Source: Mixophyes australis
Taxonomy: Eukaryota; Chordata; Amphibia; Anura; Limnodynastidae
Reading direction: 5' to 3'
DNA: 64,000 nt
Assembly: GCA_036250195.1 (NCBI GenBank)
Contig: JAVHZZ010000006.1
Location: 191,951,850 to 192,015,849, forward strand
The translations under genes were made by a program, and so were the position numbers. Under the pieces are notes generated by a model. It was not told where the DNA came from and searched no databases. It worked only from the letters and a program-made list of their open reading frames with translations. Shown one piece after another: positions 52,060 to 63,800 of this stretch. Each line of letters begins with the position of its first letter. Position 1 is the stretch's first letter.

Positions 52060-54797
52060 CTTTTATGTATTGCCGATAAAGGCCTTCCTCATCTAATTTG
52101 TAGTTCATTTGCCTATTTCTGACAAGGTTCCCGACTGTCCTAAAAACTCTTTCTGAGTACACACAAGAGGGTGGGCAGCTTAGGTATTGCAAAGCTAGTT
52201 TGTACATGGGTCTCCAAATTGCCTTTTTTCCTCCCAGTATGTAAAGGGACTTTCTGATGTATCTATTTATACACTGTCATTAAAATAATCCTCCACCATT
52301 CTTTTATCTGTTGGTCGTAGGATCAGGTGGAGTTACGGCAGAGGTGTAACAAATTTTGGGCAATTCTTTTAGACTAGACCAGATGTCAAAAATTTGTGCT
52401 AACTCATCTGCATCACCACTGTCTTTTTTAGAAAGCTAAGTTTTTCCAAGCAGCAGTTGCCAGAGAAACTGAAGGAGGAGATGTCATTGTTACGACTCTG
52501 CCTATACTTGTATGTGACAGCAGTACCTCAAATCCACCAGACGTGCTGCTGTTCTGCCCCTGAACTTTACACCATGCCTGTAGGAGTTAATCTCCTTACC
52601 TGATTAGAACTGCACCTGTCTCACAACTTCAAATACCTGCCTCAATCTGTGCTTTGTGCAGTTCATCGTTTATCCCTGGCTGCTGCTTGTTTCTCCCTGT
52701 TCCAGTTTTTGTTTGTCTGCTGTTTGATCTCCCGTTGTGATCTCTGCCTGGATACTGGATTCTGCTAGTTCACTTGTGAACCTAAACTCTGCCTGGCTAC
52801 TGGACTCTCCTTGAAATCTTGTTGCCCTGACCTCTGCCTGGTCACTGGACTCAGCTACTCTGTTTGCTTACCTGGACTGCCTCGTGCCTCCTGGCAATTG
52901 GATAACGCAAAATTTTTCTGGACACAGACAGCATCTCTTGCACGTCCCTGTCATTTTTTTAAAAAAGCTCTGTACCACCAAGTTGATTGTGTGACCAAAA
53001 CAGAGAATGTGATGGAATTCACCCAGCTGTAATGCTCTCACAATATTGGTGGCGTTATCAGAAATCACATATCCTGAGTAGAGTCCAAGCAGGATAAGCT
53101 ATGCTTCTGACAACACTTAGTTTGTCAGCAGTATACCTCTTAGTGAAGCCAGTGATACACAGAGTAGCCTGCTTCCAAAAGATCTGGCATTGTTTGTAAG
53201 AAGCTGCTGCTGTTCGTGCTGCTGAAGGCAATTCACCAACCCAGTGGGCTGTCACAGTCATAAAATCTTTAGTTTGCCCAGTTCCCTTTGTTCACATATC
53301 TCTGCATAACTGTACAGATGAGGAATTGCTTGTCTAGTAAAATGGTGTCTAGATGGAATTTGGTAATGGGACCCAGGACCTAAATTAACTGTCTAAAACC
53401 TGCTGCATTAATGGTGGATATTGGATGCAGATCTAATACTAGCATAGTCGCGATGACACCTGTGATCCGCTGTGCGATTGGGTGACAGCTGTCATACTTG
53501 CATCCTCTTGCAAAGGATTGTTTAACAGTCAATTGTTGTAAACTACTAGTAGTCTTCTTCTTGGTCTGCTTCTGGGATGAAGATCCACCCCCAGCAACAG
53601 CAGCGGACCCAATACTCAAAATTTTCTTCTGAAGAATCCTGGATAGGGGAGGAGTCACCTAGCAACTTGGATGCAGGACTAACTCCAATCACTAGTGAAG
53701 ATATTGATGATGAAGGTGGTAATGATTGCAGGTGCTGGTATCTACCTGAGAGAAGGGAGCTAGCTGATGCTGGACTGCTTGTTGTTATTTTATTAGCATA
53801 AGTTTTTGATTTTCCCTAAAGCTTGCCATGAACTCGTTTCAAATGGTGTAACATAGATGTGGTTCCTAGATGGTTAAGGTCCTTTCATCTATTGACTGGC
53901 TTTACAAACACTACATATGGCAACTGTTGTCAGGATTTGGGTAAAATGAATTCCACACATAAGTGGTTTATTTTTTGGTCTTATGCCCAGGCATGACAAT
54001 GGCCTTCTTCTTATCGCTGGCAAGAACTGCTTCCATTGGTGCATGACTTACACAAACAAACTCATCATCAACATCCTCATTATCCTTATCCTGTTGCAAA
54101 TCCGAAGTGGCATCCTCAAATTCTATATCTGCCTTATGCTGTTCATTCACACATTTGCAGAAATGGTAAAAAGAGGCATCTTACAGTATCAGAAAGTTCA
54201 GGCTCACACTTAGCACTCGTGGATAGACTCTCCTCAGGGATTTGTGACGTTTCCGAACACACAGTTTGGTCTACTGCGTTACTGGGTTTTTTTCAGCATC
54301 AATTTTACGAATGCAATTTTTTTGGCATCTCTTCTATACACTCAATGACAAGGTCTTGCATTGTCATGACAGACAGAAGAAAATGCCTCACTGACAGATG
54401 TAGAAATATAACTCATAAATAAAGGCGAAGGCCTTAATCTTTCCATGCCACTTTGTGTGTGTAGAATGGCATATTGGCAATTTTATGTTTTTCTACAGTA
54501 AACTTTTCCTTTATTAGAAATGTTTTTTTCTTTACCAATGTAAAAGCTTGTTTTTTGGATTTCAGTTTCCCTGACTTAAAACATACTATGCCCTTAAGCA
54601 TAGGCCATAGTAGTTGACGTTGAAGGACTAGTATCCTCATGACTGGGACCAGCAGCTGGTTGGTGCTCCTGCTCTTCTGTCGACTGATCATGATCCATAT
54701 CGATGAACACACACAATTTGTCCAAAAATTCAAAATTTTTTAAACTTTTTCCGCAAATGACAAATGAGTATACAACTGAGTAGAAAACACATCGCAA
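52060..54797 (-). pseudogene. hAT (BED/ZBED-like) transposase, broken
   Basis: Landmarks on the minus strand: acidic, low-complexity N-terminal region (54797-53968, e.g. MDHDQSTEEQEHQP). BED finger remnant (about 53925-53825: ICSVCK, frameshift, then LNHLGTTSMLHHLKRVH). Helical segment ITGVIATMLVLDLHPIS near 53480-53420. VTAHWVGEL (about 53257). SDNATNIVRALQLGEFHHIL plus CFGHTINLVVQ (53065-52960), the conserved RNase-H-fold insertion region. C-terminal hAT dimerisation domain (about 52290-52075: LALQYLSCPPSCVYSERVFR plus TVGNLV). The reading frame is broken many times and split by an LTR. Together these identify the hAT superfamily securely. Confidence 0.88.
52488..52904 (+). mobile_element. 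3'-truncated LTR nested in the hAT transposase
   Basis: It starts TGTTACGACTCTGCC directly inside hAT coding sequence. It carries CAGTACCTCAAATCCACCAG, AGGAGTTAATCTCCTTACCT and CTCTGCCTGGTCACTGGACT, all shared in inverted orientation with 57023-57693. Homology stops at GGCAATTGGATAA, after which hAT coding sequence resumes. Confidence 0.85.
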
Positions 54798-55365
54798 AGC
54801 AGTGATTTATGTGAATAATGCAGTCAGATACACTACAGCACACAATTTGTATAAAATAAAGAATCGTTGCTTTTTTTCAAAAGATGACAACTGAATTGAG
54901 TACACACAGTCAGTGTCTTTTGTGAACAATGAAGTCAGGTACACACACTAGAACAGCGTGCAATTTGAATAAAATATAGGCTTTTTTTCAGCAAATCACA
55001 ACTGAGTTGAGTACACAATGCGAGTCAGTGTTTTTTTGAACAACACAGTCAGTTACACATACGATAGTAGCGTGCAATTTGAATAAAACAAAATATATAC
55101 TATTTTTTTTTTTATGCAAATGACAACTGAGTCAGTTGAAATAATGAGATTTGAGGGTGGAGAGTGACAAGAACGATGCTACCCCTCCTTTGTGTGTGAG
55201 CAATGGCGCCAGATCTCCTGGGGAGGAACTTATATGTAATCCAAAACCCACGAGATAGGACGATGCTGGTTCGACGCATCGTCAGATCCGAGGAAGAGGG
55301 AAAATAGAGAGCCGGCTCTGCACTCAGATTTACGGAGTTCAGGGGCTGGGTTTTCTAGTGATAAG

Positions 55366-56465
55366 TATGCTTAGAAAACAGCTCACTACTTTGAAGAGCT
55401 TTTTAGGACTATACAAAACAAGTATAAGTCCAATCACATTTAAACACTTTTGGAAAAAATGCATTGTCAGGAAACTAGGGGTTTATTTTTAAACCATCAT
55501 TTCTGTACCCCGTTTTCCCCAAATTAAATGTAAAAACATGTACTTTTTAGCTTTTAATTTCCCAATTTGTTCAGAACTTTTAAAATAGTCTATTTTCTAT
55601 ATATCCGATGTATTTCTGACAGACTGGCTGTACAGACAAGATCATTGTTCAGTCTGACCAGAGTAATTGCATTAGCACTCCTGCAGAGTAGGGAATTTCC
55701 TGTCTTTTGATCCAAATACAGACAATGCTTTTCTTACTACAGATATGTAACTAAGTATATCATTTATACCTGTAATCTTTAGGAGGAGTGTATATTCTCT
55801 ATAATTAGGGAACTATTGTGAGTGTGTTGGTATTGTTTATTATCATCATCATAGAAATATCTGTCTGGTGGGTAATGCCATCATCAAAGGTTAGCTTTGG
55901 GGTCCTGGGACAATGGTTTGGGCTAATTTCATCTATAGTGATTGAATAGACATGACTCTGGATGAGGGGGACCTTATTGGTATACAAGACAGATAAAGCA
56001 GTGTGCTCAGGACTGGCTAGGGGTTTTTCACTTTGCCAGGTTTTATGGATTTAACCCTGCTCCAGGGAAGAACTTGGCCAAATTAAATGGATTGGATCGC
56101 TGCTGTGAACTATTAGATTTTCCAGGGTTGTGCCCCTTTACTTGAGGGAAAGACGCAGCGGAATGGGTGAAGCTGTGTGCCTGGCTAAGAAGTGCGGTGA
56201 CAGATAACCTTGTTCCTACCAAGCTGGTAGAGGTGTGAAGAGTGGAATATGGACCACAGAACATTTTAAGTCGCTGAACTTTACCACTCGGACAAATGGA
56301 ACCAAAGAGCTTCTGTAACTATTGAAAGAAATGTCCTATAGATTATATTGAGGCGGACAGCCAGCATCCTTGAAACAGGGACCTATTCATATATCTGACT
56401 GACTGGGCAATAGTAGGGTTACAGTGACCAAAAGTACTGAACATTAGGTAACAGTAAACCTCTTC
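55366..56465. other. Intergenic sequence, no gene recognised
   Basis: No coding or repeat structure is evident. Confidence 0.4.
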
Positions 56466-56778
56466 ATAGGCAAACCAAGGGAAGGGGGGGGGGGTTCCTA
56501 GTGCCTGGAAGCCCCCCTCCAAGCCTGGGGCACTGTATAGTTGAGGTGGCTGGACCCTACCCCTGCTTCACACGGCTCTGCTTGAAAAGGGAGAGCTGCG
56601 TGCACCTAACAGTCGTCCATGCAGCATTGCCCATGAATATTATAGGGATAGGAAGAGTTGTAGAGCAGCAAAGCACTGTCTAATATTATAGTCATACCCC
56701 CATGCATGCTGGTCATGCCCACTGGTGGCATGGTGTGGAAACCCCCCCTCTACAAATCCTGCGTTTGCCCCTGCTCTG
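56466..56778. mobile_element. Possible hAT MITE
   Basis: GGCAAACCAAGGGAAGGGG on the left and CCTGCGTTTGCCCCTG on the right resemble inverted ends of the CAGGGGCAAACGCAGG type. The left end is damaged and the 8-bp duplication is not clear. Confidence 0.4.
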
Positions 56779-56799
56779 GCATGGTGTTAATAACATTTG

Positions 56800-56800
<1 letters not shown>

Positions 56801-56867
<67 letters not shown>

Positions 56868-56868
56868 A
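56801..56868. repeat. (TA)n(CA)n microsatellite
   Basis: A TA run of about 52 bases passes into a CA run. Confidence 0.97.
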
Positions 56869-57022
56869 GTCTGAGTGTTGCTATGTAATAAAGTATAGTT
56901 ATATTTTTTCTAGTTGCCCAAGTGATCTGAGAACCTTATGTCCTCGCGTGCATATATGACTAAAGTTTCATCAAGAAAGAATTAAACCACACCTCTCAAC
57001 AGTCCCTATTTAGGCAGGATAA

Positions 57023-57693
57023 GGTTATGATTCCTAATGAATTCAGCACGTGGCAACAGAAGTAAAAAAAACAAGCGTTTTTATTTAGGCAAAATATGTG
57101 AACAAGGATTCAGGGAATGGAATACGCTGATTTCAGGTAGCAGAATTAACAGATCTACTCCAATACACAAATATGAGCAGGTGTGGTGAATGGCAGGAAT
57201 AGTCCACAGAAGCAACAAGTTCCAAACAATGATTCAAATGGCAAATACATTTTAAAATGCAGGAACAAGTAGATTAAGTTACACAATAGCCAGGAGGCAC
57301 GAGGCACCAGATTAGGGAGACCGGGATCAGAATTTCAGTTAGCCAGATACACGAGGTAGTCCAGGGAAGCAGGACTAGCTGAGTCCAGTGACCAGGCAGA
57401 GGTCACAGACAAACAAGTAGAGTCTGGTAATCAGGCAGAGGGTCAAAATGAGAGATCAGACAGCAATGACACAAACTAGATGAACAGGAAACAAGCAGCA
57501 GCCAGGTATAGACGATGAACTGAGCAGCACACAGATTGAGGCAGGTATATGAAGCAGTGAAACGGGTGCTGGCACTAATTAGGTAAGGAGATTAACTCCT
57601 ACAGGAGGGTGCAAGGTGCAGGGGCAAACAGCAGCCCCTCTGGTGGATTTGAGGTACTGCAGCCATATACAAAATACAGGCAGAGTTCTAACA
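57023..57693 (-). mobile_element. Solo LTR (671 bp), probable Gypsy type
   Basis: On the minus strand it starts TGTTAGAACTCTGCC and ends near AATCATAACC (CA changed to CC). An AAATAAAAACG poly(A) signal lies near 57085. Flanks GATAA (57018-57022) and GACAA (57694-57698) form a 5-bp duplication with one mismatch. No internal region is attached. The 52488 fragment belongs to the same family. Confidence 0.82.
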
Positions 57694-57698
57694 GACAA

Positions 57699-58756
57699 AC
57701 CCAATTTGCAATGTGACCTTGTGATAATGTGGGTTTGGATTGGGTGGAAAGCCTGAGGGGCTTATTTGTATCCTGGCTATGCTTTTTGAAATGTTTGTAT
57801 AAAAACTTATATGCCCGCTTAATGGACTGCACTTTAATAAAGCATTGGGGGCTGGGATGTAGGACACTAAGCAGAGACTGTATGATTTACACAGTTGCAG
57901 ACAAGGGGCAAAAATGCCCAAGGTTGTACTGGTGGTCAGTCAAGGTTCATTGGGCCAAAATATTCCTGATACACAGACAGATTTGGAAATTTGTTTAGTA
58001 TCAACATTTGTTCAGAAAAAGCCCATGGCACGGCCAAATAGGAAAGAGATGGTCAGAAAACAAAATATGTGACTGCTAAAAGAAAACAATGTTGCATGAA
58101 ACTATAGTGGTCATGAGGAGAGAAGGCATCTGACTTTTGTTTGTTCCTTTGCCCTCCATTACACTTCACTTTCGGACCACTTATTTTTTTCCCCAGTGTG
58201 TCTCTTTCATCGCAGGCACCTGTCAGAGGATGGAACAGAAAAGTAATGGACCCCTGAGAGCCACTCATGGTTTGAATAGGACAACCTTTAGTGTATTTTT
58301 GTACTCATAATTAATAATATATATATATATATTTATCTTTTCTGGATGTGTAGCAGTTTACTGGGCCTCACATTGGTTACGGCCTCTGTGTAGACGTGTG
58401 GTGGTACCTTAGGCTATTACTTGTTTTCACCATATAGGACAGTGAAGTGCAATGGTCAGCCCTCAAGCAGTCGGCAGCATACTGACACTTCACATGCACC
58501 CCCAGGTTCTTCTACTGGTGGCATCAGCTCTGACATACTTTGCTTGATATGCCACCGAGCGTCACTCACAATTCCTGCTGTTGTTGAATAATGATGTTTA
58601 ATGGGTCATAAAGCAAAAAAAAAACTGAACAGATTCTTCTTTGACTGTACTGATTCCGCCCTACGTAACTTTCACAAAACAGGGAGGTTATAGAACATCT
58701 GAGATTGGAGAGCTTGGGACGTGCAGTCTGCACCACATTGTCTCACTCATGCCTGT
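57699..58756. other. Intergenic sequence, no gene recognised
   Basis: A short TA run lies at 58316-58332. No motif is recognised. Confidence 0.4.
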
Positions 58757-59171
58757 GTGCGGATTTCTGATTGCTTATATCCAAAGAAAGGGATTTTTAA
58801 ATTATTATACACAGAGGGCCTGAGTCATTAAGGAGAGTAAGGCAAAAAATGGGTAGGTTTGATCCTGGACAAACCATGTTACAATGGAAGGGGTGCAAAT
58901 TAGTTGATTTTGCACGTAAAGAAAATCCTGTCTTTTTGTTTCGTAGAACACATAATTGATAGCTTTATTTTTTCACTGAAATGTGAAGTTGATCTAGGAT
59001 ATGCCCTACCTCAACTATAAATCTGCCACCACACTTTAAAGTTACATCCCCCTCCAATGCAACAAGGTGCAAAGTTACTCTTTTTTTGCATTGTTCTCCT
59101 TAATGACTTAGGCCCTCTGTGTATAATAATTTAAAAATCCCTTTCTTTGGAAATAAAATCAGAAATCAGCA
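58757..59171. mobile_element. Fold-back element with arms of about 110 bp
   Basis: The left arm (GCGGATTTCTGATTGC, AAAGAAAGGGATTTTTAAAT, ATTATACACAGAGGGCCTGA, GTCATTAAGGAG) is mirrored by the right arm ending CTTTGGAAATAAAATCAGAAA. The inner sequence contains GGCCTGAGTCATTAAGGAG / CTCCTTAATGACTTAGGCC, which look like MITE ends. The outer 60 bp are also mirrored. No coding sequence is seen. Confidence 0.85.
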
Positions 59172-60394
59172 CAAAAGTCACGAGAGAGAACAGAGGGTGA
59201 ATGTTTTTGATTTTTTTGTTTTTTAAATTCGTAATGGTTGGCCACTGACACTCATAATTTTAGTGACAAATGGGAGGTCAGAGTGGCAAAATTAAATATT
59301 TTGCTTTGGCAATGTATGGCCCTTTCAGAGTTAGAGGGCTGCACATGAGGCCTTGAAGTGTATCAGGAATACCATCACTGCCCCTAGACAAAGTCGGCTA
59401 ATCCACTACGTTGATCGGTGATACGACAGCTGTGCTGTGTCCTCTCTGCATCGGATAGAATTGTATCCAGGTAAACAAAGTAACTTTAAAGAATCAAAAG
59501 ACATGAAGGAAGATAAAAATAAATAGCAATATATTTAGTATAAGTTGTAGGAGAGCAAGCGGAAACGAATAAATCAAAATAAGTTGAAATTGAACCCCTT
59601 TAAATAAATTATGTGGGTTCTTTATATACACCCTACCCGGGTATATTTGAATACACCAGTGCGCTCAGATATGTAAGACTTGTGTAGTTAATCACAAAAG
59701 TGTAAAAAAAATAAACCAGCAACACATTTTTGGCAAGTTCTGCGAATAATTGATTTGCTCATTTAGCAGGAGCATGTGTTTTATATGGTAAGCCAGGGAT
59801 TTGGTGGCAGAGATAGCAGCTGTCTTTTCCTCATTACAGATCACTGGGATCGTTGGCCACTTGCTCGTGCTGTCTTCACAATAAGACTTGGCACTAAACC
59901 GTACCCCTGACCCAATTAAATGTCAGACACACGTTTTTATTATGACAATTAGAATACTCTTGTGTGCCCAAACAGACATCCCACTTTATCAGTTTTGAGG
60001 TTCTTTCCATCACATCTGTCGGGACAGATGGGTTCATGTCTCCCTCAAGCTGGGCTCGGAGTCAAAAAGTTTACAAAGGGAAGAAAAGATTAATAGAAAA
60101 GTGTGGAAAACTTTCAACATGTAAAAAGTGAAAATAGTTGTTTGGTTACCATGTAATAAATCAATGTTTTGTATATGTCTCCAAATCACAGTGAAGGCAT
60201 CCGTGTCATTGCCCATTACAAAGATAGGAACTAGCAACATTATTAAGCCAGTGATGTCATCAGTTTCTGATGATTTAATAGGCTAGTTAATATCATTAAT
60301 TTTTGTTCAGATATGACTGTTTACACTGTGATTGGTGACTGCCGACCTTAAAATAATTGAAACTGGCAAAGCTGTTAAGTTTTCACATACAATA
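59172..60394. other. Sequence downstream of ace, no gene recognised
   Basis: This lies beyond the predicted ace poly(A) site. Short minus-strand frames such as 60240-60034 are hydrophobic but have no known domain. Confidence 0.4.
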
Positions 60395-60400
60395 TTTATT
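60395..60400 (-). promoter_or_regulatory. Candidate ace polyadenylation signal (AATAAA)
   Basis: AATAAA on the minus strand lies about 275 nt after the ace stop codon, and a T/G-rich stretch (tattgtatgtg) follows directly. It is the first canonical signal I see after the stop, so the 3' UTR probably ends near 60375. This is inferred from position only. Confidence 0.5.
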
Positions 60401-60673
60401 GCTCCAATTGAAGAAAAATTCTGACATGATCACAACAATAGAATTTGATCTTACCCAGTTGCCCCAAACCTCCCTTCCCATCAGCACCTCTGTAAAAGTA
60501 CATCCTTTAAAATTTGGCTTTGAAGGCGCTAGTGGATTGCTCTTCCAAGGATGAAGTTCTTTGCATAGTCAACAAGATTTCCCCTGATGCAACTCATACA
60601 TTGAGAGTCCCCTATTTTTTGGAATGCTGGCCATGGCCCTTTTACCACAGAGGGCAGTTTGAGATGTTCCATA

Positions 60674-60891
60674 TTATCTTAGCTCCAGTTCAGAAGAGGA
60701 CTTCTTTGCCCTACGTTTTGCTTTTGAGAACGAGACGCCCAACGCGATGGTTGTGATGACCAGGATTATACCAAGTGCCAAGAGGACCCATGTTCCTGCT
60801 GATGCTTGTCCTTTGCTCAATGACATTCCCAAAAAGTCCACACTGCTTGGTGGTGCAGAAGTAGGATCAGGAGGAGAAGAAGCAGCTGGAA
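60674..60891 (-). CDS. ace: ace terminal coding exon: stalk, transmembrane anchor and cytoplasmic tail
   Basis: The acceptor atttcctag precedes 60891, and the stop TAA is at 60676-60674. The exon encodes a Ser/Pro-rich juxtamembrane stalk ([20 protein letters not shown]), then a helix of about 22 hydrophobic residues (starting TWVLLALG, ending IALGVSF). A basic stop-transfer stretch (KAKRRAKK) follows, and the tail ends SSSELELR. The end resembles human ACE (SEVELRHS) but lacks the longer His-rich tail of mammals. A second in-frame AG six bases downstream (exon start 60885) would remove two residues, so the exact acceptor is uncertain. The stalk is the region where ACE is proteolytically shed in mammals. 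Confidence 0.9.
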
Positions 60892-63800
60892 CTAGGAAAT
60901 AATGTTTGGTGCACAGTAAGTGAAGAGAGATGCAGTGTTAACACATCCTCATAAGAAAAAAAAGCTTGTGGCATGTGTCAAAGGGCTCATTGTATAATGT
61001 ATCTATCACAGAGACTCCTATTGGATATATTACGTACTTATTTTTTTGTCAACTGCTACTCACTTTCTTTTAATATATGCATAGCATACAAAAAATATAT
61101 ACATAAGTATGATATGTATGAATTCTAAATAAATACTATCAAGGTATATTTTATTATAAATATTTACTCTACATTGCCTGGTGGTTATGTTACCAGGCAT
61201 CTGTAAACATGCCAGCGAGTGGGACTAGTCATGTAGGGTATATCCCGAGATGACTTTCCAAAGATCCCTCAGCATATTACTTGGTTCTGCTGCAGCATAC
61301 CCACCTGGACTCCAGTCGTACTCTGGCCAGCCGATAGTTTCTCCATTTTTTGTATTTTGCTCAACCAGCCAGTCGGTCAAAGGCTTAAAGTATTCAAGGA
61401 GGGCATGAGCGGACATGTTCCGCTGCCCAGTGATTGTTTCCATAACATCAGGCCAAGGTTTGCTGTTACCCAACCTCATGGCATCTCTGCAAAGAAAGCT
61501 GACTTTAGTGAAACTTGGACTTTGTATGTATGCAGCCTCTTGAAAGGTTCACAGCGTGCGCAGTTAAATAATTAATGTTTATGATCTTGAGATAACCACC
61601 TTTATCAGTGTGTCCATGCATTAAAACTATATTATGTACTGTTATCTTGTATTGGCTACGTGAAGAAAACTTGTGTATTGCTTCACAATCTGTGTGAATT
61701 ATATGGCACACCCAATAAAATGAGATGTCACATCCTATCACCAATGTAAAGCAAAACAACTTTGTGCAGCTTTATGAAAGTATTAGGACAGGAGATAATT
61801 TCCATTTTTGGATGTGCAAGATAGTGGATGCCATGGTTACCATTTCAGATTACTTATAATGTAACCATCGATAAAGCCACTTCCTCACATTTCTTTGTAT
61901 ATTGTACATATGTAAGTCTCTTACTAGCCATTTTTCTAAATAGGTTTTCTTAATGTACACCTCCCCATGTCACCCCAAATCTAGCAAGTGTGCCAGCAAA
62001 ACAAAGAAAAGTTGTCTGTACAATCAGGGCTGCCATCAGAAAATATGGGGCCAAGTACCAATTAAACTGGCACCTCCCCCTCCCCCGACTCCCTTTTCAC
62101 TGTTCATGCCCACCTCCCTCTTTGCCATACATACCTCCACTCCCTCCATCACGGTACACACCCCCTTCCCCCATTACAGTACACATCCCCCTCCCCCATC
62201 ACGGTACATGCCCATCATATTACAGTACATGTCCCCCTTCATTACAGTGATTACCCATCTCATAACAGTACATGCACACCACCCCTCATTACTGTACATG
62301 CGCCAAACATGCCTTCTCCATATAATTGGTGTTGCTCATTGTCTCAGTGATGTGGCTGCTCTCAGACACTGATAGACTGGGAGCGGGCCGTGCAGTGGTG
62401 ACGCTACTGCGCCTTGTGCTACCAGCCTATCAGTGTCTGGGACTTGCCACGATGCCACACAGAAGCTGGGTGGCTGGGCTAGAGGGCCCGGACAAACGGA
62501 GGGGTCTGTCCGGGCCCCTCACAGCCATACTCCCCTGATGGTGGCCCTGTGTATAATATATATTATACATGTGTGTGTATAATACTAGCTAAAATCATAG
62601 GTAACGCATACCTACTAATACAATGCAATAAAACAAAGTTAAACTTTAATTACTAGCTAACTACACCCTTCACCATCTAACCTAAACACTAATAACCTTT
62701 TAACCACCATCTAAGAAAAAAGTAATATATAGTCAGAGTTGTAATCACAACCATTGGGTGAAAGCAAGGGAGAAAGTACCAGAGTAGCAGCTGCCACTTA
62801 TTCACATTGTGCTATAGACAGACACACTGACAAATGTATTGTGGGCAGTTCTGAGGTTAATATCGGTGTTCAATTAAGCATCTAAACTGCTAAACCTAGC
62901 GCACTGGTAAGCTATCATATCATCAGATCAATTGGAGACACATTAAACACACCAAGAGCTGTGTCATTTAAAATGTAGATTCCATTACAATCAGTGGAAA
63001 CCTGCAAAATGGATTTTGTTCAGGGGTCCCACATTAATCAGTCGATCTGGAAACCTCAAAGATGTAAATACTGACAACAAAATGCAGCCTGATTTACGTA
63101 TTCTACAAAACACAAAATCAAAACAAATCCACACAAGATTTCACAACGGTCTCTCACCCAAGCAATTTTCCAGCCTCCTTGGACTGATAGATGTCACATG
63201 TATGCAGAGATCCAACCTGATTTGCCGCTTTGCATAGAGCCTCATGGAACTGGAACTGAATCACGAAACTGATGAAGTACCTTGTAGAGGGAAATAAACA
63301 GACAGGTGAATTCACAATGGCCAGCATGGATATGGAAAGCAGTATTAAGCTTACAAACACATAAAAGTGTTTCCGAGCTACAAATATACTGGATATTTCA
63401 ACAGCTTCTTTGTATTACAGCTAATAGGTTTGTTTTCTGAGGGGAAAAAAAATAATGTGTTTTTTTTTTGTTTTTTTTAAACTCTGTACCAGTGCAGCCA
63501 TCTTGAGATGAGAAATTGACACCGGACGTGTGACTGGATCTTATCACAATTACCGTATTGCAAGCAAGGCCTGGAAAAAACGTTGGGATGGAGGAGTGCT
63601 AACTATTTTTAAAAAGGCAAGACTCACCTATTGCTTTAGCCCGCTATGTCTATTTGTCCACATTTACACAGTAAACAGGCTGTACCGAATGCGTGATATC
63701 ACTAATTTTGAGAGTATATGAAGACAAAGCACTTTGATTACCTGTATGGAGTGATCTTCATATCTAAGTACTTAAAACATTCAATGTTGTTTGAATCACT

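Larger units (their letters stand above)
51367..55357 (-). mobile_element. hAT transposon, near full length (3991 bp), perfect 8-bp duplication GTGATAAG
   Basis: GTGATAAG flanks both ends (51359-51366 and 55358-55365). The termini share sequence with the three short derivatives: TTCACTGACCCCCGTG on the left and GATCTCCTGGGGAGGA ... CTCAGATTTACGGAG on the right. Between them lie minus-strand remnants of a BED-finger hAT transposase in the expected order: acidic N-terminal stretch, BED zinc finger, ITGVIATMLVLDLHP block, VTAHWV, DNATNIVRA, and the C-terminal dimerisation domain. It contains stops, frameshifts and a nested LTR (52488-52904), so it is inactive. It looks like the long relative from which the short copies were deleted. 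Confidence 0.92.

Noticed and set aside
61225..61479. Single 84-codon open frame as a complete small gene
   Set aside because: It is one ace exon read on through the donor at 61305/61304. Its Met is internal to the ACE sequence.
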